Below are positions 22,933-32,158 of a stretch of 64,000 nt of DNA, piece by piece (within the stretch, counting starts at the first letter, position 1; every line of letters starts with the position of its first letter). The notes beneath the pieces are model-generated. The model saw nothing but the letters and a program-made list of their open reading frames with translations. It had not been told where the DNA came from and did not search any database. The stretch lies in NCBI GenBank assembly GCA_964511945.1, contig CAZEHO010000004.1, positions 62,001 to 126,000 of the forward strand. Direction: 5' to 3'. Source of the DNA: CAZEHO01 sp964511945. GTDB lineage: Bacteria > Actinomycetota > Acidimicrobiia > Spongiisociales > UBA11373. A program made the translations under genes and the position numbers.

Positions 22933-25900
22933 ATGCACAGCGGTCACGACCTCTCCAACGAGTGGCTCGTCGCCGAAATGCGGGATCGCTTCGTCGAGGA
23001 CCCGCGCTCGGTCAGCGAAGCCTGGCGCCGGTTCTTTTCCGGAGAGGAAGTCCCGGCGGAGCCCGCCGCTACCACCGAGCCGCTGCCGCTCCCGGCGGAA
23101 TCCAGGCCCGAACCATCCTCCGCCCCGGCGCCACCACCACCAGCGGCCGCCCCGGAATCCGACACTCCGGAACCGGCACCTGATGACGATGGTGCCGACG
23201 TCGAGCGCATGATCGGCGCCCCGGCTCGCATCGTCGAGGCGATGGAAACGAGCCGGGAGATCCCGACCGCCACCTCGGTGCGTTCGATTCCGGCGAGGCT
23301 GCTCGAGGTCAATCGGGCGGTGATCAACAACCAACTGAAGCGCCTCGACGATCCCCGCAAGGTGAGCTTCACCCACGTCATCGGATGGGCGGTGGTTCGA
23401 GCGCTCGCCGAACGGTCTGCGATGAACACCGCCTACCGGGAGATCGGCGGCGACCCGCACGCGGTGCGCTACCGGCATGTCAACTTGGGCCTGGCGATGG
23501 ACATGCCGGCACGCGACGGCGGCCGCACCCTGCTCGTCCCGAACATCAAGGCCGCCGAGGAGATGGACTTCCGCGGCTTTTGGGAGGCCTACGAGGAGAT
23601 GGTCGGCCGGGTGCGAGCCGGGAGAATCACCCCCGACGATTTTGCCGGGACCACGGCGACCCTCACCAACCCCGGCACGGTGGGCACCGTGCAATCGGTC
23701 CCCCGTCTCATGGTCGGCCAGGGCGTGATCATCGGGGTTGGGGCCATCGGCTATCCGCCCGAGTATCAGGGCGCCGATCCCGCCTACCTGGCACGCTCCG
23801 GAACCGGGCGGTCGATCACGATGACCTCCACCTACGACCACCGGGTGATCCAGGGAGCGGAGAGCGGCCTCTTCCTGGCCCGGATCCACCAGCTCCTGCT
23901 CGGCGAGGACGGGTTCTACGACGAGGTCTTCTCGTCCATGGGCATCCCGTACCTCCCGGCCCGCTGGGCGATCGACCGGCACCCGCCACCGGGGAGCAAC
24001 GAATGGGCCGAGAAGCAGGCCCGGGTATTCCAGCTCATCAACATGTTCCGGGTCCGGGGGCATCTCATCGCCGATCTCGATCCGCTCCGCCTCGGCGGTC
24101 CCACGGTCCACTCGGAACTCGACCCCCTTACGTACGGGCTCACCATCTGGGACCTCGACCGGACATTCGCCACCGGCGGCTTCGGCGGCGAGCAGAGCTC
24201 GACGCTGGGCAAGATTCTGGCCCGGCTGCGAGACGCGTACTGCCGAACCATCGGCATCGAGTACATGCACATCCAGATTCCGGAGCAGAAGAACTGGATC
24301 CAGCAGGCCGCCGAGGCCGATCCCGAGGAACTCACCCGGGCCGAGAAGCAGCGGATCCTCTCCAAGCTCGCCGAAGCCGAAACGTTCGAGCGCTTCGTGC
24401 ACACCAAGTACCTGGGTCACAAGCGGTTCAGCCTGGAGGGATCGGAGACCTTGATCCCGATGCTCGATTCGCTGCTCACCAAAGCGGCCGGAGCCGGCAT
24501 GCACGAGGTTTCCATCGGCATGGCGCATCGGGGCAGGCTCAACGTGCTCGTCAACGTGATCGGGAAACCCTTTGCCCGGGTCTTCCGCGAGTTCGAGGGC
24601 GAGGTCGACCCCCGCACCCTGTACGGGTCGGGCGACGTGAAGTACCACGTTGGGGAGGAAGGCGTGCACGAGGCCCCGGACGGCACACGGGTGACCGTCG
24701 AGGTGGTCTCCAACCCGAGCCATCTCGAGGCGGTCGATCCGGTGCTCGAGGGGATCGTCCGGGCCAAGCAGGACGCACTCGGCCCGGGAGCAGAAGATCT
24801 GATACTTCCGGTCCTCATCCACGGTGATGCGGCCTTTGCAGGCCAGGGGGTCGTGGCAGAGACCCTCAACCTCTCGCAGTTGGAGGGGTACTCAACGGGC
24901 GGCACGGTGCACATCGTGGTGAACAACCAGGTCGGCTTCACCACCGATGCCGCCGACGCTCGATCCAGCTTCTACGCCACCGATATCGCCAAGGCGATCC
25001 AGGCCCCGATCTTCCATGTGAACGGTGACGATCCGGAGGCGGCGGTCCGGGTGATCCGGCTGGCGTTCGCCTACCGGCAGGCGTTCCACCGCGACATCGT
25101 GATCGACCTGGTGTGTTACCGCCGCCTCGGCCACAACGAGGGAGATGATCCCTCGCTCACCCAGCCGTCGATGTACCGGGCCATCGATGAACACCCGCCG
25201 CTCACCAAGGTGTACGGGAGCCGGTTGGTAGGCCGTGAAGAGATGACCGACGCAGACGTCGCCGGGATCGAGGGGCACATCAGGTCCCGGCTCGACGCCG
25301 CCCTGGCGGAGACCCGGGAGCGGCCGGCGGTGCTCGAGTTCGATGCGGCACCGGCTCCCGCGCCGGCGCCGGTCGACACCACGGTGCCGGCCGCCGCCCT
25401 CACCGATCTCGAAGCACAGCTCGCAGCGATCCCCGACGGATTCACCGTGCACCCCCGGCTGGCAAAGGTGCTTGCGGACCGCTCGGAGCTGTTTGCGTCG
25501 GGCTGGGTCGACTGGGCGCTCGGGGAAGCCCTCGCCTTTGCGTCACTGGCCGAGGATGGGATCCGGGTTCGCCTGGCCGGTGAGGACAGCCGCCGCGGGA
25601 CGTTCAGCCATCGCCATGCGGTCCTGGTCGATCACCGGACCGAGGAGGAACACTCCCCGATCGAGACCCTCGAGACTGCGGATGCCCAGGTGCAGCTGGT
25701 CGACAGCTTGCTTTCCGAGTTCGCCGCCATGGGCTTCGAGTACGGCTACTCGGTTGTGGCGCCGGATGCACTGGTCATGTGGGAGGCACAGTTCGGAGAT
25801 TTCGTCAACGGCGCCCAGGTCATCATCGACCAGTTCCTCTCCGCCGGAGAGGACAAGTGGGGACAGCCGAGCAGTCTGGTGCTGCTCCTCCCCCACGGCT

Positions 25901-26526
25901 TCGAGGGGCAGGGGCCGGAGCACTCGAGCGCCCGCATCGAGCGTTTCCTCCAGCTCAGTGCGGAGGACAACTGGCGGGTCGTGGTGCCGTCGACCCCGGG
26001 CCAGTACTTCCACGCCCTGCGGCGCCAGGTGCTCGACCCGGTGCGCAAGCCGCTGGTCATGTTCACCCCGAAGTCGCTCCTGCGGACCAGGGCCTCGTAC
26101 AGCCCGGCACCCGAGCTGAGCTCGGGTGGATTCCACGCAGTGCTGCCGGATCCGGCTCCGGCGGCGCAGATCCACCGGGCGGTGCTGTGTTCCGGGAAGC
26201 TCTATTACGACCTGCTCCGGGCCCGGCCCGAAGGCAGTGATGTCGCCCTGATCCGCGTCGAGCAGCTCTACCCCTTCCCGGTCGAAGAGATCGCCGCCGT
26301 CCTCCCCGACGACTCCGAGGTGGTGTGGGCACAGGAGGAGCCGGCGAACATGGGTGCAGCAGCGTTCGTGGAGCACCATCTGACGGCTGCGGGCCGTCCG
26401 CCCACCGTCATCAGCCGCGAGGAGAGCGCCAGCCCGGCCACCGGGAGCGCCGCGGTGCACGCCGAGGAGCAGGCTGAGTTGATTCGGCAGGTGTACGCAA
26501 CCCGAGATCAGAGATCAGAGGTTTGA
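22933..26526 (+). CDS. kgd: Multifunctional 2-oxoglutarate metabolism enzyme (E2o-E1o fusion)
   Basis: 1197 residues, like mycobacterial Kgd (about 1227). It joins a short N-terminal segment (NEWLVAEMRDRFVEDPRSVS), a proline/alanine linker, an E2-type acyltransferase catalytic domain without a lipoyl domain (TYDHRVIQGAES, about residue 300, has the catalytic His) and a thiamine-diphosphate E1o domain (HGDAAFAGQGVVAETLN, about 630; CYRRLGHNEGDDP; LEGYSTGGTVHIVVNN). It oxidises or decarboxylates 2-oxoglutarate in the TCA cycle, using lipoyl E2/E3 partners encoded elsewhere. Mycobacterial Kgd is controlled by the FHA protein GarA; no garA lies here. ATG 22933 gives the family N-terminus. Its stop overlaps the convergent gene. 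Confidence 0.97.
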   Translation: MHSGHDLSNEWLVAEMRDRFVEDPRSVSEAWRRFFSGEEVPAEPAATTEPLPLPAESRPEPSSAPAPPPPAAAPESDTPEPAPDDDGADVERMIGAPARIVEAMETSREIPTATSVRSIPARLLEVNRAVINNQLKRLDDPRKVSFTHVIGWAVVRALAERSAMNTAYREIGGDPHAVRYRHVNLGLAMDMPARDGGRTLLVPNIKAAEEMDFRGFWEAYEEMVGRVRAGRITPDDFAGTTATLTNPGTVGTVQSVPRLMVGQGVIIGVGAIGYPPEYQGADPAYLARSGTGRSITMTSTYDHRVIQGAESGLFLARIHQLLLGEDGFYDEVFSSMGIPYLPARWAIDRHPPPGSNEWAEKQARVFQLINMFRVRGHLIADLDPLRLGGPTVHSELDPLTYGLTIWDLDRTFATGGFGGEQSSTLGKILARLRDAYCRTIGIEYMHIQIPEQKNWIQQAAEADPEELTRAEKQRILSKLAEAETFERFVHTKYLGHKRFSLEGSETLIPMLDSLLTKAAGAGMHEVSIGMAHRGRLNVLVNVIGKPFARVFREFEGEVDPRTLYGSGDVKYHVGEEGVHEAPDGTRVTVEVVSNPSHLEAVDPVLEGIVRAKQDALGPGAEDLILPVLIHGDAAFAGQGVVAETLNLSQLEGYSTGGTVHIVVNNQVGFTTDAADARSSFYATDIAKAIQAPIFHVNGDDPEAAVRVIRLAFAYRQAFHRDIVIDLVCYRRLGHNEGDDPSLTQPSMYRAIDEHPPLTKVYGSRLVGREEMTDADVAGIEGHIRSRLDAALAETRERPAVLEFDAAPAPAPAPVDTTVPAAALTDLEAQLAAIPDGFTVHPRLAKVLADRSELFASGWVDWALGEALAFASLAEDGIRVRLAGEDSRRGTFSHRHAVLVDHRTEEEHSPIETLETADAQVQLVDSLLSEFAAMGFEYGYSVVAPDALVMWEAQFGDFVNGAQVIIDQFLSAGEDKWGQPSSLVLLLPHGFEGQGPEHSSARIERFLQLSAEDNWRVVVPSTPGQYFHALRRQVLDPVRKPLVMFTPKSLLRTRASYSPAPELSSGGFHAVLPDPAPAAQIHRAVLCSGKLYYDLLRARPEGSDVALIRVEQLYPFPVEEIAAVLPDDSEVVWAQEEPANMGAAAFVEHHLTAAGRPPTVISREESASPATGSAAVHAEEQAELIRQVYATRDQRSEV

Positions 26527-27036
26527 GCCCGGCAGCCGGTGCCGCCCCAACGCGACCAGCACCAGGTTCTTCCCCCAGGCCGGGATCTCTCGCCCGTAGC
26601 CGTTGACCAGCCACCGGAGGAACGAGGCATCGCCCCGCTGCCGAACCGGGTCACCGGTGACGGAGAGGCCGAATCGGCGGAACAGAAACCGGGCCCGCGG
26701 CAGGTGGTAGCGGTCGGTGACCAAACACAACGTCCTCCACCCGGCTTGTCCTGCCATGGCGGAGACGAAGCGGGCGTGCTCCAGCGTCGAGGTCGAGCGG
26801 TCCTCGAGCACGATCCGCTCGTCGGGGAACCCGGCATCGATCGCAATCCGGCGCATCGCCTCCGCCTCTGAGATCGGAGCATCGCCGGAGCCGCCCGAGG
26901 CCACCAGCACCGAGTCGGGGAAACGCCGGGCAACCTCGACAGCATGCTCCGCCCTCCTTCGCAGCGACGGAGACGGCCGGCCCGAGGGATAGACCTGGGC
27001 ACCGAGGATCACGACGGCTTCGGGAGCATCTGTCAC
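26515..27036 (-). CDS. YdcF/DUF218 family protein
   Basis: 173 residues: APEAVVILGAQVYPSGRPSP opens the domain, with VLVASGGSGDAPISEAEAM and STSTLEHARFV, then LVTDRYHLPRARFLFRRFG, matching the DUF218/YdcF family that includes SanA. Many members sit at the cell envelope, but no membrane helix is seen in this one. GTG 27036 is the first start that fits the domain. Convergent with kgd, overlapping its end by 12 bases. Substrate unknown. Confidence 0.82.
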   Translation of the reverse strand: MTDAPEAVVILGAQVYPSGRPSPSLRRRAEHAVEVARRFPDSVLVASGGSGDAPISEAEAMRRIAIDAGFPDERIVLEDRSTSTLEHARFVSAMAGQAGWRTLCLVTDRYHLPRARFLFRRFGLSVTGDPVRQRGDASFLRWLVNGYGREIPAWGKNLVLVALGRHRLPGSNL

Positions 27037-27072
27037 GCGGTAGAAGATTACGAGGCAGGCCCGGCCCGTCCG

Positions 27073-27081
27073 TGATACGGT
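27073..27081 (+). promoter_or_regulatory. Possible extended -10 of the rsgA leader
   Basis: TGATACGGT fits a TG-N-TANNNT extended -10. It lies about 30 bases before the leader ORF. No -35 was recognised. Confidence 0.35.
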
Positions 27082-27110
27082 TTCGTCCGAACTTCTGGGA
27101 AGGAGGACCC

Positions 27111-27197
27111 GTGCATACCCAAGTTGCCATCGCGGCATTGCCGCGTTCCGGTACCCCAGCACATCGGGTGCTCCGGACCGATTCCATTCCTGCGTAA
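27111..27197 (+). CDS. Possible 28-residue leader peptide upstream of rsgA
   Basis: A GTG-started frame follows a strong GGAAGGAGG ribosome site and encodes 28 residues (MHTQVAIAALPRSGTPAHRV onward) to TAA at 27195. It ends 44 bases before rsgA. Its 3' part pairs with downstream leader sequence, which suggests translation-linked control of rsgA. The peptide itself resembles nothing I know, so it may be read only for its regulatory effect. Confidence 0.4.
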   Translation: MHTQVAIAALPRSGTPAHRVLRTDSIPA

Positions 27198-27237
27198 GCA
27201 GGCGTCGTCCCGAGCACCCCTGCACCGAGGAGTGCTC
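27166..27237 (+). promoter_or_regulatory. Alternative hairpins in the rsgA leader
   Basis: GGGTGCTC (27166-27173, inside the leader ORF) pairs with GAGCACCC (27212-27219). GAGCAC (27212-27217) can instead pair with GTGCTC (27232-27237), whose loop holds the GAGGAG ribosome site of rsgA. The two pairings exclude each other, a layout typical of attenuators. Not tested by folding. Confidence 0.45.
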
Positions 27238-27241
27238 AACG

Positions 27242-28357
27242 TTGCATCACCCCATCCCGGCGTCGCGTCCTGAGACGCCCGGCGCCGAACTGATCGAATA
27301 CGGCTGGAACGATGACGTCGCGTCCGGCCTCCACCGCTTCGAGACTCCAGAACCCATCAACGGCCGTGTGATCCGAGTCGATCGCGGCGGCTTCATCGCG
27401 ATCACATCGAACGGCGTCGTGGCATGCACACCAACCGGTGGTGCGCTTCCCGACGAATCCGAGCAAGGACCGGTCGCCACCGGCGACTGGGTGGTCCTGC
27501 GCACCGTGCCGGGGTACGGCCTCGATCTGGCCGGCATCCTCGCCAGGCACACCGCCATTCGCAGAGCCGATCCGAGTGCGACCGGCTACCAGGTACTCGC
27601 TGCCAACGTCGACGTCGTGTTCGTGGTGGTGTCCATGGACCGGCCCCTCAAACCGGGACGGATCGAGCGGTTGCTCGTCGTGGCCTGGGAGAGTGCGGCC
27701 ACACCGGTGGTCGCCGTCACCAAAACCGACCTGGCCGAATCAGGAGCGATCGCCGTCGACCCGGAGGCCTTCCTCACCGGGGTCGCCACAGCAGCAACCG
27801 GAGTCGATGTCCTGGCCGTCAGCGGCGCGACCGGCGATGGCATCGATCTGCTGGAGCCACACCTGTTGCCGGGTGCCACCGTTGCGCTCATCGGGGAGTC
27901 GGGGGTGGGCAAGTCGACCCTCGCCAATGCCGTAATCGGAGCAGAACGATTCGACACCGGCCCTACCCGGACAGGTGACTCCATGGGTCGCCACACCACG
28001 ACGTCGCGGGAACTGGTCGTCCTGCCCTCCGGCGCCCTGCTCATCGACACGCCCGGCCTGCGAGCTGTCGCGCTGGCAGACGGGGGCGGCGGAGTCGCCC
28101 AGGCGTTTCCCGAAATCGAGGGATTGGCACAGACCTGCCGTTTCCGGGATTGCGGCCACGACCACGAACCCGGCTGCGCGGTGACGGGCGCGATCGCCGA
28201 CGGGACCCTGAACGAACGGCGGCTGCAGAGCTATCGGAAGCTGCAGCGGGAGGCGGCCCACGAAGCGCGCCGGGCCGACATCAGGACGAGACAGGCCGCA
28301 ACCAGGGAGCATCGCCGGCGCTACAACCGGATGCGAGACAGGGACCGGGAGTGGTGA
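27242..28357 (+). CDS. rsgA: Ribosome small-subunit biogenesis GTPase RsgA
   Basis: 371 residues, an RsgA/YjeQ circularly permuted GTPase that checks late 30S assembly. N-terminal OB fold (GFIAITSNGVVACTPTGG, TGDWVVLR), then G4 TKTDLAE, P-loop GESGVGKSTLANAV (about 218) and DTPGLR after it, the order typical for permuted GTPases. The C-terminal zinc site CRFRDCGHDHEPGC and a basic tail complete it. The TTG start at 27242 lies after GAGGAG in the leader. It ends 4 bases from the convergent zinc-ribbon gene. Confidence 0.93.
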   Translation: MHHPIPASRPETPGAELIEYGWNDDVASGLHRFETPEPINGRVIRVDRGGFIAITSNGVVACTPTGGALPDESEQGPVATGDWVVLRTVPGYGLDLAGILARHTAIRRADPSATGYQVLAANVDVVFVVVSMDRPLKPGRIERLLVVAWESAATPVVAVTKTDLAESGAIAVDPEAFLTGVATAATGVDVLAVSGATGDGIDLLEPHLLPGATVALIGESGVGKSTLANAVIGAERFDTGPTRTGDSMGRHTTTSRELVVLPSGALLIDTPGLRAVALADGGGGVAQAFPEIEGLAQTCRFRDCGHDHEPGCAVTGAIADGTLNERRLQSYRKLQREAAHEARRADIRTRQAATREHRRRYNRMRDRDREW

Positions 28358-28361
28358 CCGG

Positions 28362-28541
28362 CTAGGCCGTGCGGGCCAGCGAGTCGGCCGATTCGCCGTT
28401 GCCGGCAACCGGGGTCTCGATGTGTGCGTCCTGGATCGTGTTGATGATCGCCCGCCAGTCGCGGGTCAGAGCACACTTCCCGCAGTAGTACCCCTCGTCG
28501 CGTTTGACGACGGCCGGGTCGCCGCATGTGGTGCAGTTCAT
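28362..28541 (-). CDS. Small zinc-ribbon protein
   Basis: 59 residues: NCTTCGDPAVVKRDEGYYCG KCAL split as CxxC and CxxC gives a rubredoxin-like zinc knuckle, then a helix (DWRAIINTIQ) and an unstructured tail. ATG 28541 follows an AGGAG-like site. It sits 167 bases downstream of the EtfD-like gene on the same strand; the gap contains no other gene, only GC-rich sequence with loose inverted repeats. Confidence 0.65.
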   Translation of the reverse strand: MNCTTCGDPAVVKRDEGYYCGKCALTRDWRAIINTIQDAHIETPVAGNGESADSLARTA

Positions 28542-28708
28542 GGCGCGGGCTCCTGTTCTGACACAGTGAAGGTCGGCAGCAAGCCCACCGGACTTGAGGA
28601 GCGAGCTGGGAACTGGGAACCGGCAGCGCAGCACTGCTCTTTGCGGCGCTCCGTCCCGCTCCCGAGTCCCGATACCCGGTTCCGGCAACCAGCCGACGGG
28701 AGGGGGCC

Positions 28709-30847
28709 TCACTCCCCCAGGGTGCGGTCGGCGAGCAGCATCGCCAGGTCCTGGACCACGACCTCTTCGTCCTTGCCCAGGTCCTTGACGGCGTCATCGA
28801 CCATCACGTAACAGAACGGGCACCCGGTGGCGATGGCGTCGGCGCCGGTGGCAACGGCCTCCTCGGTGCGTTCGAGGTTGACCTTCTTGCCGGTGGACTC
28901 TTCCATCCACATCTGGGCGCCGCCCGCTCCACAGCAGAACGCCTTGGTCCCGTTGCGGGGCATCTCGACCAGATCGCCGACCGACCCGACCACCTCACGC
29001 GGTGCCATGAAGATGTCGTTGTGGCGGCCCAGGTAGCACGGATCGTGATAGGTGATCTTGCGGTCGTCCCCGTTCTTCGGGGTGATGCGCTCCTCACGAA
29101 TCAGCTGCAGCAGCAGTTCGCTGTGGTGGACCACTTCGTAGTCGCCGCCGAACTGCGGGTACTCGTTGGCAAGGGTGTTGAAACAGTGGGGACACTGCGT
29201 GATCACCTTGGTGATCCCGAGGTCGTTCAAGGTTTCGATGTTCTGCAGAGCCAGCTGCTGGAAAACGAACTCGTTGCCTGCCCGCCGCGCAGGATCACCG
29301 GTACAGAGTTCGTTGGCCCCGAGGATGGCGAAGTCGACCCCGGCCTCGTTGAGCAGCTTGGCCGTGGCGACGGTGACCTTGCGGTTGCGGTCGTCGAACG
29401 AACCGGCACAGCCAACCCAGTAGAGGTACTCGGCGGTCTCGGCGTTCTCGCCGAGGATCTTCACCTCGAACTCCAGCTCCTTGGTCCAGTCGGCCCGGTT
29501 CTGTTGGCTCATTCCGTAGGGATTGGAGGAGTTCTCCATGCTGATGAAGGCGTTCCCCAGCTGTGACGGGAAGTCACTCTCCATCAGGGACAGATAGCGG
29601 CGCATGTCGAGGATCTTGTCGAGGATTTCGATGTCCACCGGGCAGATGTCGTCGCATGCCCGGCAGGTCGTGCACGACCAGAGCTCTTCGCCGGTGATGC
29701 GTTCGAAGACCGAATCGCTCGACACGGTGATCTCGGCGTCGACCCCGACCGGGGACGACACTGCCGGCGAGCCGGTACGAGCCGCGACCTCGCCCAGCTT
29801 GAGGACGATCTCGCGTGGGTCGAGCGGCTTGCCCGTCTGGTTGGCCGGGCACACCGAGGTGCAGCGCCCGCAGATGGTGCAAGCGTCGGTGTCGAGGAGC
29901 TGCTTCCAGGTGAAGTCCTTGATCTCCGAGGCGCCTACCGTCTCGATGTCCTCGACCTCCATGAGGTTGGGCATCTCACGCATCGCCCCGACCGGGCGCT
30001 CCCGAGCGGAGAGCAGCATGTTCGCCGGTGAGGTGACCATGTGGCGCAGCTTCGTGGTAGGCAGGGCAATGAGGAAAGCCACGAACGTGAGGGCATGAGC
30101 GACCCACAGCGCCTGGTGAATGAATGATGCCGACGATGCCGGCACCAGGTACGACAGGCCGTATCCGGCGAACGACCAGATCTCGAAGTCGGGCCGCCCC
30201 ATCTCGGCGATCCGGGCCGCCTCGACGGCGATTCCGGTGATACCGATGAGCAGGAGGAGGCTCAGCATCCAGCCGTCCTCGGGACGGGTCTTGGAGCGGA
30301 TCCGCCACGGTGGGGCGCCGTAGCGACGGATGATTGCGAACAGCACCCCGAACGTGAAGACGATGGCGGCGATGTCGAGGACGAAGGAGAAGCCCTGGTA
30401 GAAGCCGCCCTCGATGAATTTCAGGTTGTTCGGGGCAAGGTGATTGATCTCGACGATCGCGGTCCCGGCAGCCAGCACCAGAAACCCGAAGTAGATCATG
30501 GAGTGAATGGTCCCGGCGACCGGATCCTCCATCACCGTCCGCATCGAGATGCCTCGCCAGAACTCGATGAACCGCTTGCCCCAGTTGCCGGACCTGGATT
30601 CAGAGGCACCGCGCTCCCAGTTCCTCGCCCGGACTGCGAAGAGGTACGCCATCACGCCGATGGCGGCGGCGACTCCGATGTAGAAGAGGGCAACAACGGC
30701 ATCGGGGACGTTGCCGAAGTCCTCACGGCCGATCTCCGGGTGGGCATGGTCGGGCAGGGTGCCCAGCCACCACAGGACAAGCGTCGCAATGGGGCCGATC
30801 ACGACCAGTGCCAGCAGAACCCGGGTGGCGGTGATACGACGCAGCAT
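28709..30847 (-). CDS. EtfD-like membrane iron-sulfur oxidoreductase
   Basis: 712 residues. About six membrane helices in the first 300 residues form a NarI/cytochrome-b-like domain. Two 4Fe-4S clusters follow: CTICGRCTSVCP (about 322) and CTTCRACDDICP (about 393). Two cysteine-rich CCG-type domains end the protein (CPHCFNTLANEYPQFG, CYLGRHN, FCCGAGGAQMWMEE). This plan matches Mycobacterium EtfD (Rv0338c), which carries electrons from ETF, reduced by acyl-CoA dehydrogenases, to the menaquinone pool. EtfA/EtfB are not in the window. ATG 30847. The acyl-CoA dehydrogenase at the window's end fits the same pathway. Confidence 0.88.
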   Translation of the reverse strand: MLRRITATRVLLALVVIGPIATLVLWWLGTLPDHAHPEIGREDFGNVPDAVVALFYIGVAAAIGVMAYLFAVRARNWERGASESRSGNWGKRFIEFWRGISMRTVMEDPVAGTIHSMIYFGFLVLAAGTAIVEINHLAPNNLKFIEGGFYQGFSFVLDIAAIVFTFGVLFAIIRRYGAPPWRIRSKTRPEDGWMLSLLLLIGITGIAVEAARIAEMGRPDFEIWSFAGYGLSYLVPASSASFIHQALWVAHALTFVAFLIALPTTKLRHMVTSPANMLLSARERPVGAMREMPNLMEVEDIETVGASEIKDFTWKQLLDTDACTICGRCTSVCPANQTGKPLDPREIVLKLGEVAARTGSPAVSSPVGVDAEITVSSDSVFERITGEELWSCTTCRACDDICPVDIEILDKILDMRRYLSLMESDFPSQLGNAFISMENSSNPYGMSQQNRADWTKELEFEVKILGENAETAEYLYWVGCAGSFDDRNRKVTVATAKLLNEAGVDFAILGANELCTGDPARRAGNEFVFQQLALQNIETLNDLGITKVITQCPHCFNTLANEYPQFGGDYEVVHHSELLLQLIREERITPKNGDDRKITYHDPCYLGRHNDIFMAPREVVGSVGDLVEMPRNGTKAFCCGAGGAQMWMEESTGKKVNLERTEEAVATGADAIATGCPFCYVMVDDAVKDLGKDEEVVVQDLAMLLADRTLGE

Positions 30848-30955
30848 GCCTCTCCTCGAGCCGGTATCGAGTCATGCTAACCCTGGGGGTCGACGGCTCG
30901 ACTAGGGCGCAAAGGCCCCATCACCCCGGGGAGAAAGCGCTTCCACCTCCGTGGT

Positions 30956-32080
30956 TCACTCCAACTTGGGCAGTTCGAGGTGGCCGAGATGAATCATGTA
31001 GTGATGAGGCGTGCATACCAGTCGCATCTCGTCGATGTCGGTGGCGCCGCCCTCAATCCAGGGGATTTCATGGTGAGCGTCGCACCACTCGGGTGGGCGA
31101 TCGCATCCGGGGATGACGCATCCGCCGTCACGGATGGCGAGAGCCCGGCGCTGGGCCGGGGTGGCGGTACGAACCTTGCGACCCATCTCGAGGATTTCGT
31201 GAGATCCCTTCATCAGGACACCGCACACGGTTGCATCGCAAGCGAGGAACTCGCGGGCTGCAGGGCCGAGCAGCTTGTGGTGACCTATCTCGCTGCGCGA
31301 AGTGACCCCGCCGGTGAGCGCATCCACGTCGACGATCACATTGAGGTGGGGGCGGTTCCCACCGACGATGGGGGCCTTGTCGGAATCGAGGTGATGGCGG
31401 CAGATCTCGGTGAGGGCATCGACCCTGCGTTGGGTGGGTGTGCGGCCGTCATCGCCGTCGCGGTTGGCGGGGCCGGCCAGTGACTCGATGGCGGCACCAA
31501 TGGTTTCGGCGGAGACCCGATCGAGCTCGGCGCCGAGCCGGACCGTGCCCTCAAGCGTCTCGGACAGGGTGAGCCGACGACGCCGATGCTGCTCCCGTTC
31601 CTCCACACGGCTGTGTTCTCGTGCCTGGTTCTGCCGCCAGATGCCCACCGTGTTGGCGAACGTGGCCGCATCCTGCGAACCGGCACGATCCAACAATTCG
31701 GTCTCGTCCCGCGAGAACGGTTCGGGTGCGGCCTCCCGAGCATCCATGAGGCGGCGCACTCGCCCGGCATCGATGTCGCCGTCGGCGAACGCCCTGGCGG
31801 TGGCCGGCATCTCCTGCAGTTGGCGGGCCATCCGGACACGCCCTGCCGCCGCCTGCTGCGAGTCACCCGTCCGGAAGGCGACGAAAGCCTGCAGGGAAAG
31901 GAACCGCTCAGTCACGTGTGAACGCCGACGGTCGATTTCCGCCAGTGCCGCGGCGGCCTCGGCAGCAGCCATGACTTCCCGACGCCGGCACTCGACGTAG
32001 TGATCGTGGAGGTCGGCATCCGACATCTCCGAGAACCCGGGATCAGAACCGACCGGAGGGGCAGGCAACACCTCCAACAT
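30956..32080 (-). CDS. DUF222/13E12-type HNH endonuclease protein
   Basis: 374 residues, an actinobacterial family with an N-terminal helical DUF222 region and a C-terminal HNH nuclease: GCVIPGCDRPPEWCDAHHEI, then GGATDIDEMRLVCTPHHYMI. Paired Cys and His residues for zinc and the metal-binding HH are all present. Often amplified and linked to mobile DNA; here a single copy is seen. Activity is unproven for the family. Confidence 0.88.
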   Translation of the reverse strand: MLEVLPAPPVGSDPGFSEMSDADLHDHYVECRRREVMAAAEAAAALAEIDRRRSHVTERFLSLQAFVAFRTGDSQQAAAGRVRMARQLQEMPATARAFADGDIDAGRVRRLMDAREAAPEPFSRDETELLDRAGSQDAATFANTVGIWRQNQAREHSRVEEREQHRRRRLTLSETLEGTVRLGAELDRVSAETIGAAIESLAGPANRDGDDGRTPTQRRVDALTEICRHHLDSDKAPIVGGNRPHLNVIVDVDALTGGVTSRSEIGHHKLLGPAAREFLACDATVCGVLMKGSHEILEMGRKVRTATPAQRRALAIRDGGCVIPGCDRPPEWCDAHHEIPWIEGGATDIDEMRLVCTPHHYMIHLGHLELPKLE

Positions 32081-32158
32081 GAAGACAAGGTATCGATCGG
32101 GTGTGACACAAAACCCGGCGGTGAGAGTGAAGCTGCGATCGGCGGTCGCGAGCGGTCG

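Noticed and set aside
22882..24822. 646-codon minus-strand frame across kgd
   Set aside because: Shadow of kgd; no domain signs, and the plus strand holds the conserved enzyme.
30848..30955. tRNA or other RNA gene in the gap before the HNH gene
   Set aside because: Small palindromes only; no cloverleaf or T-loop pattern was found here or elsewhere in the window.
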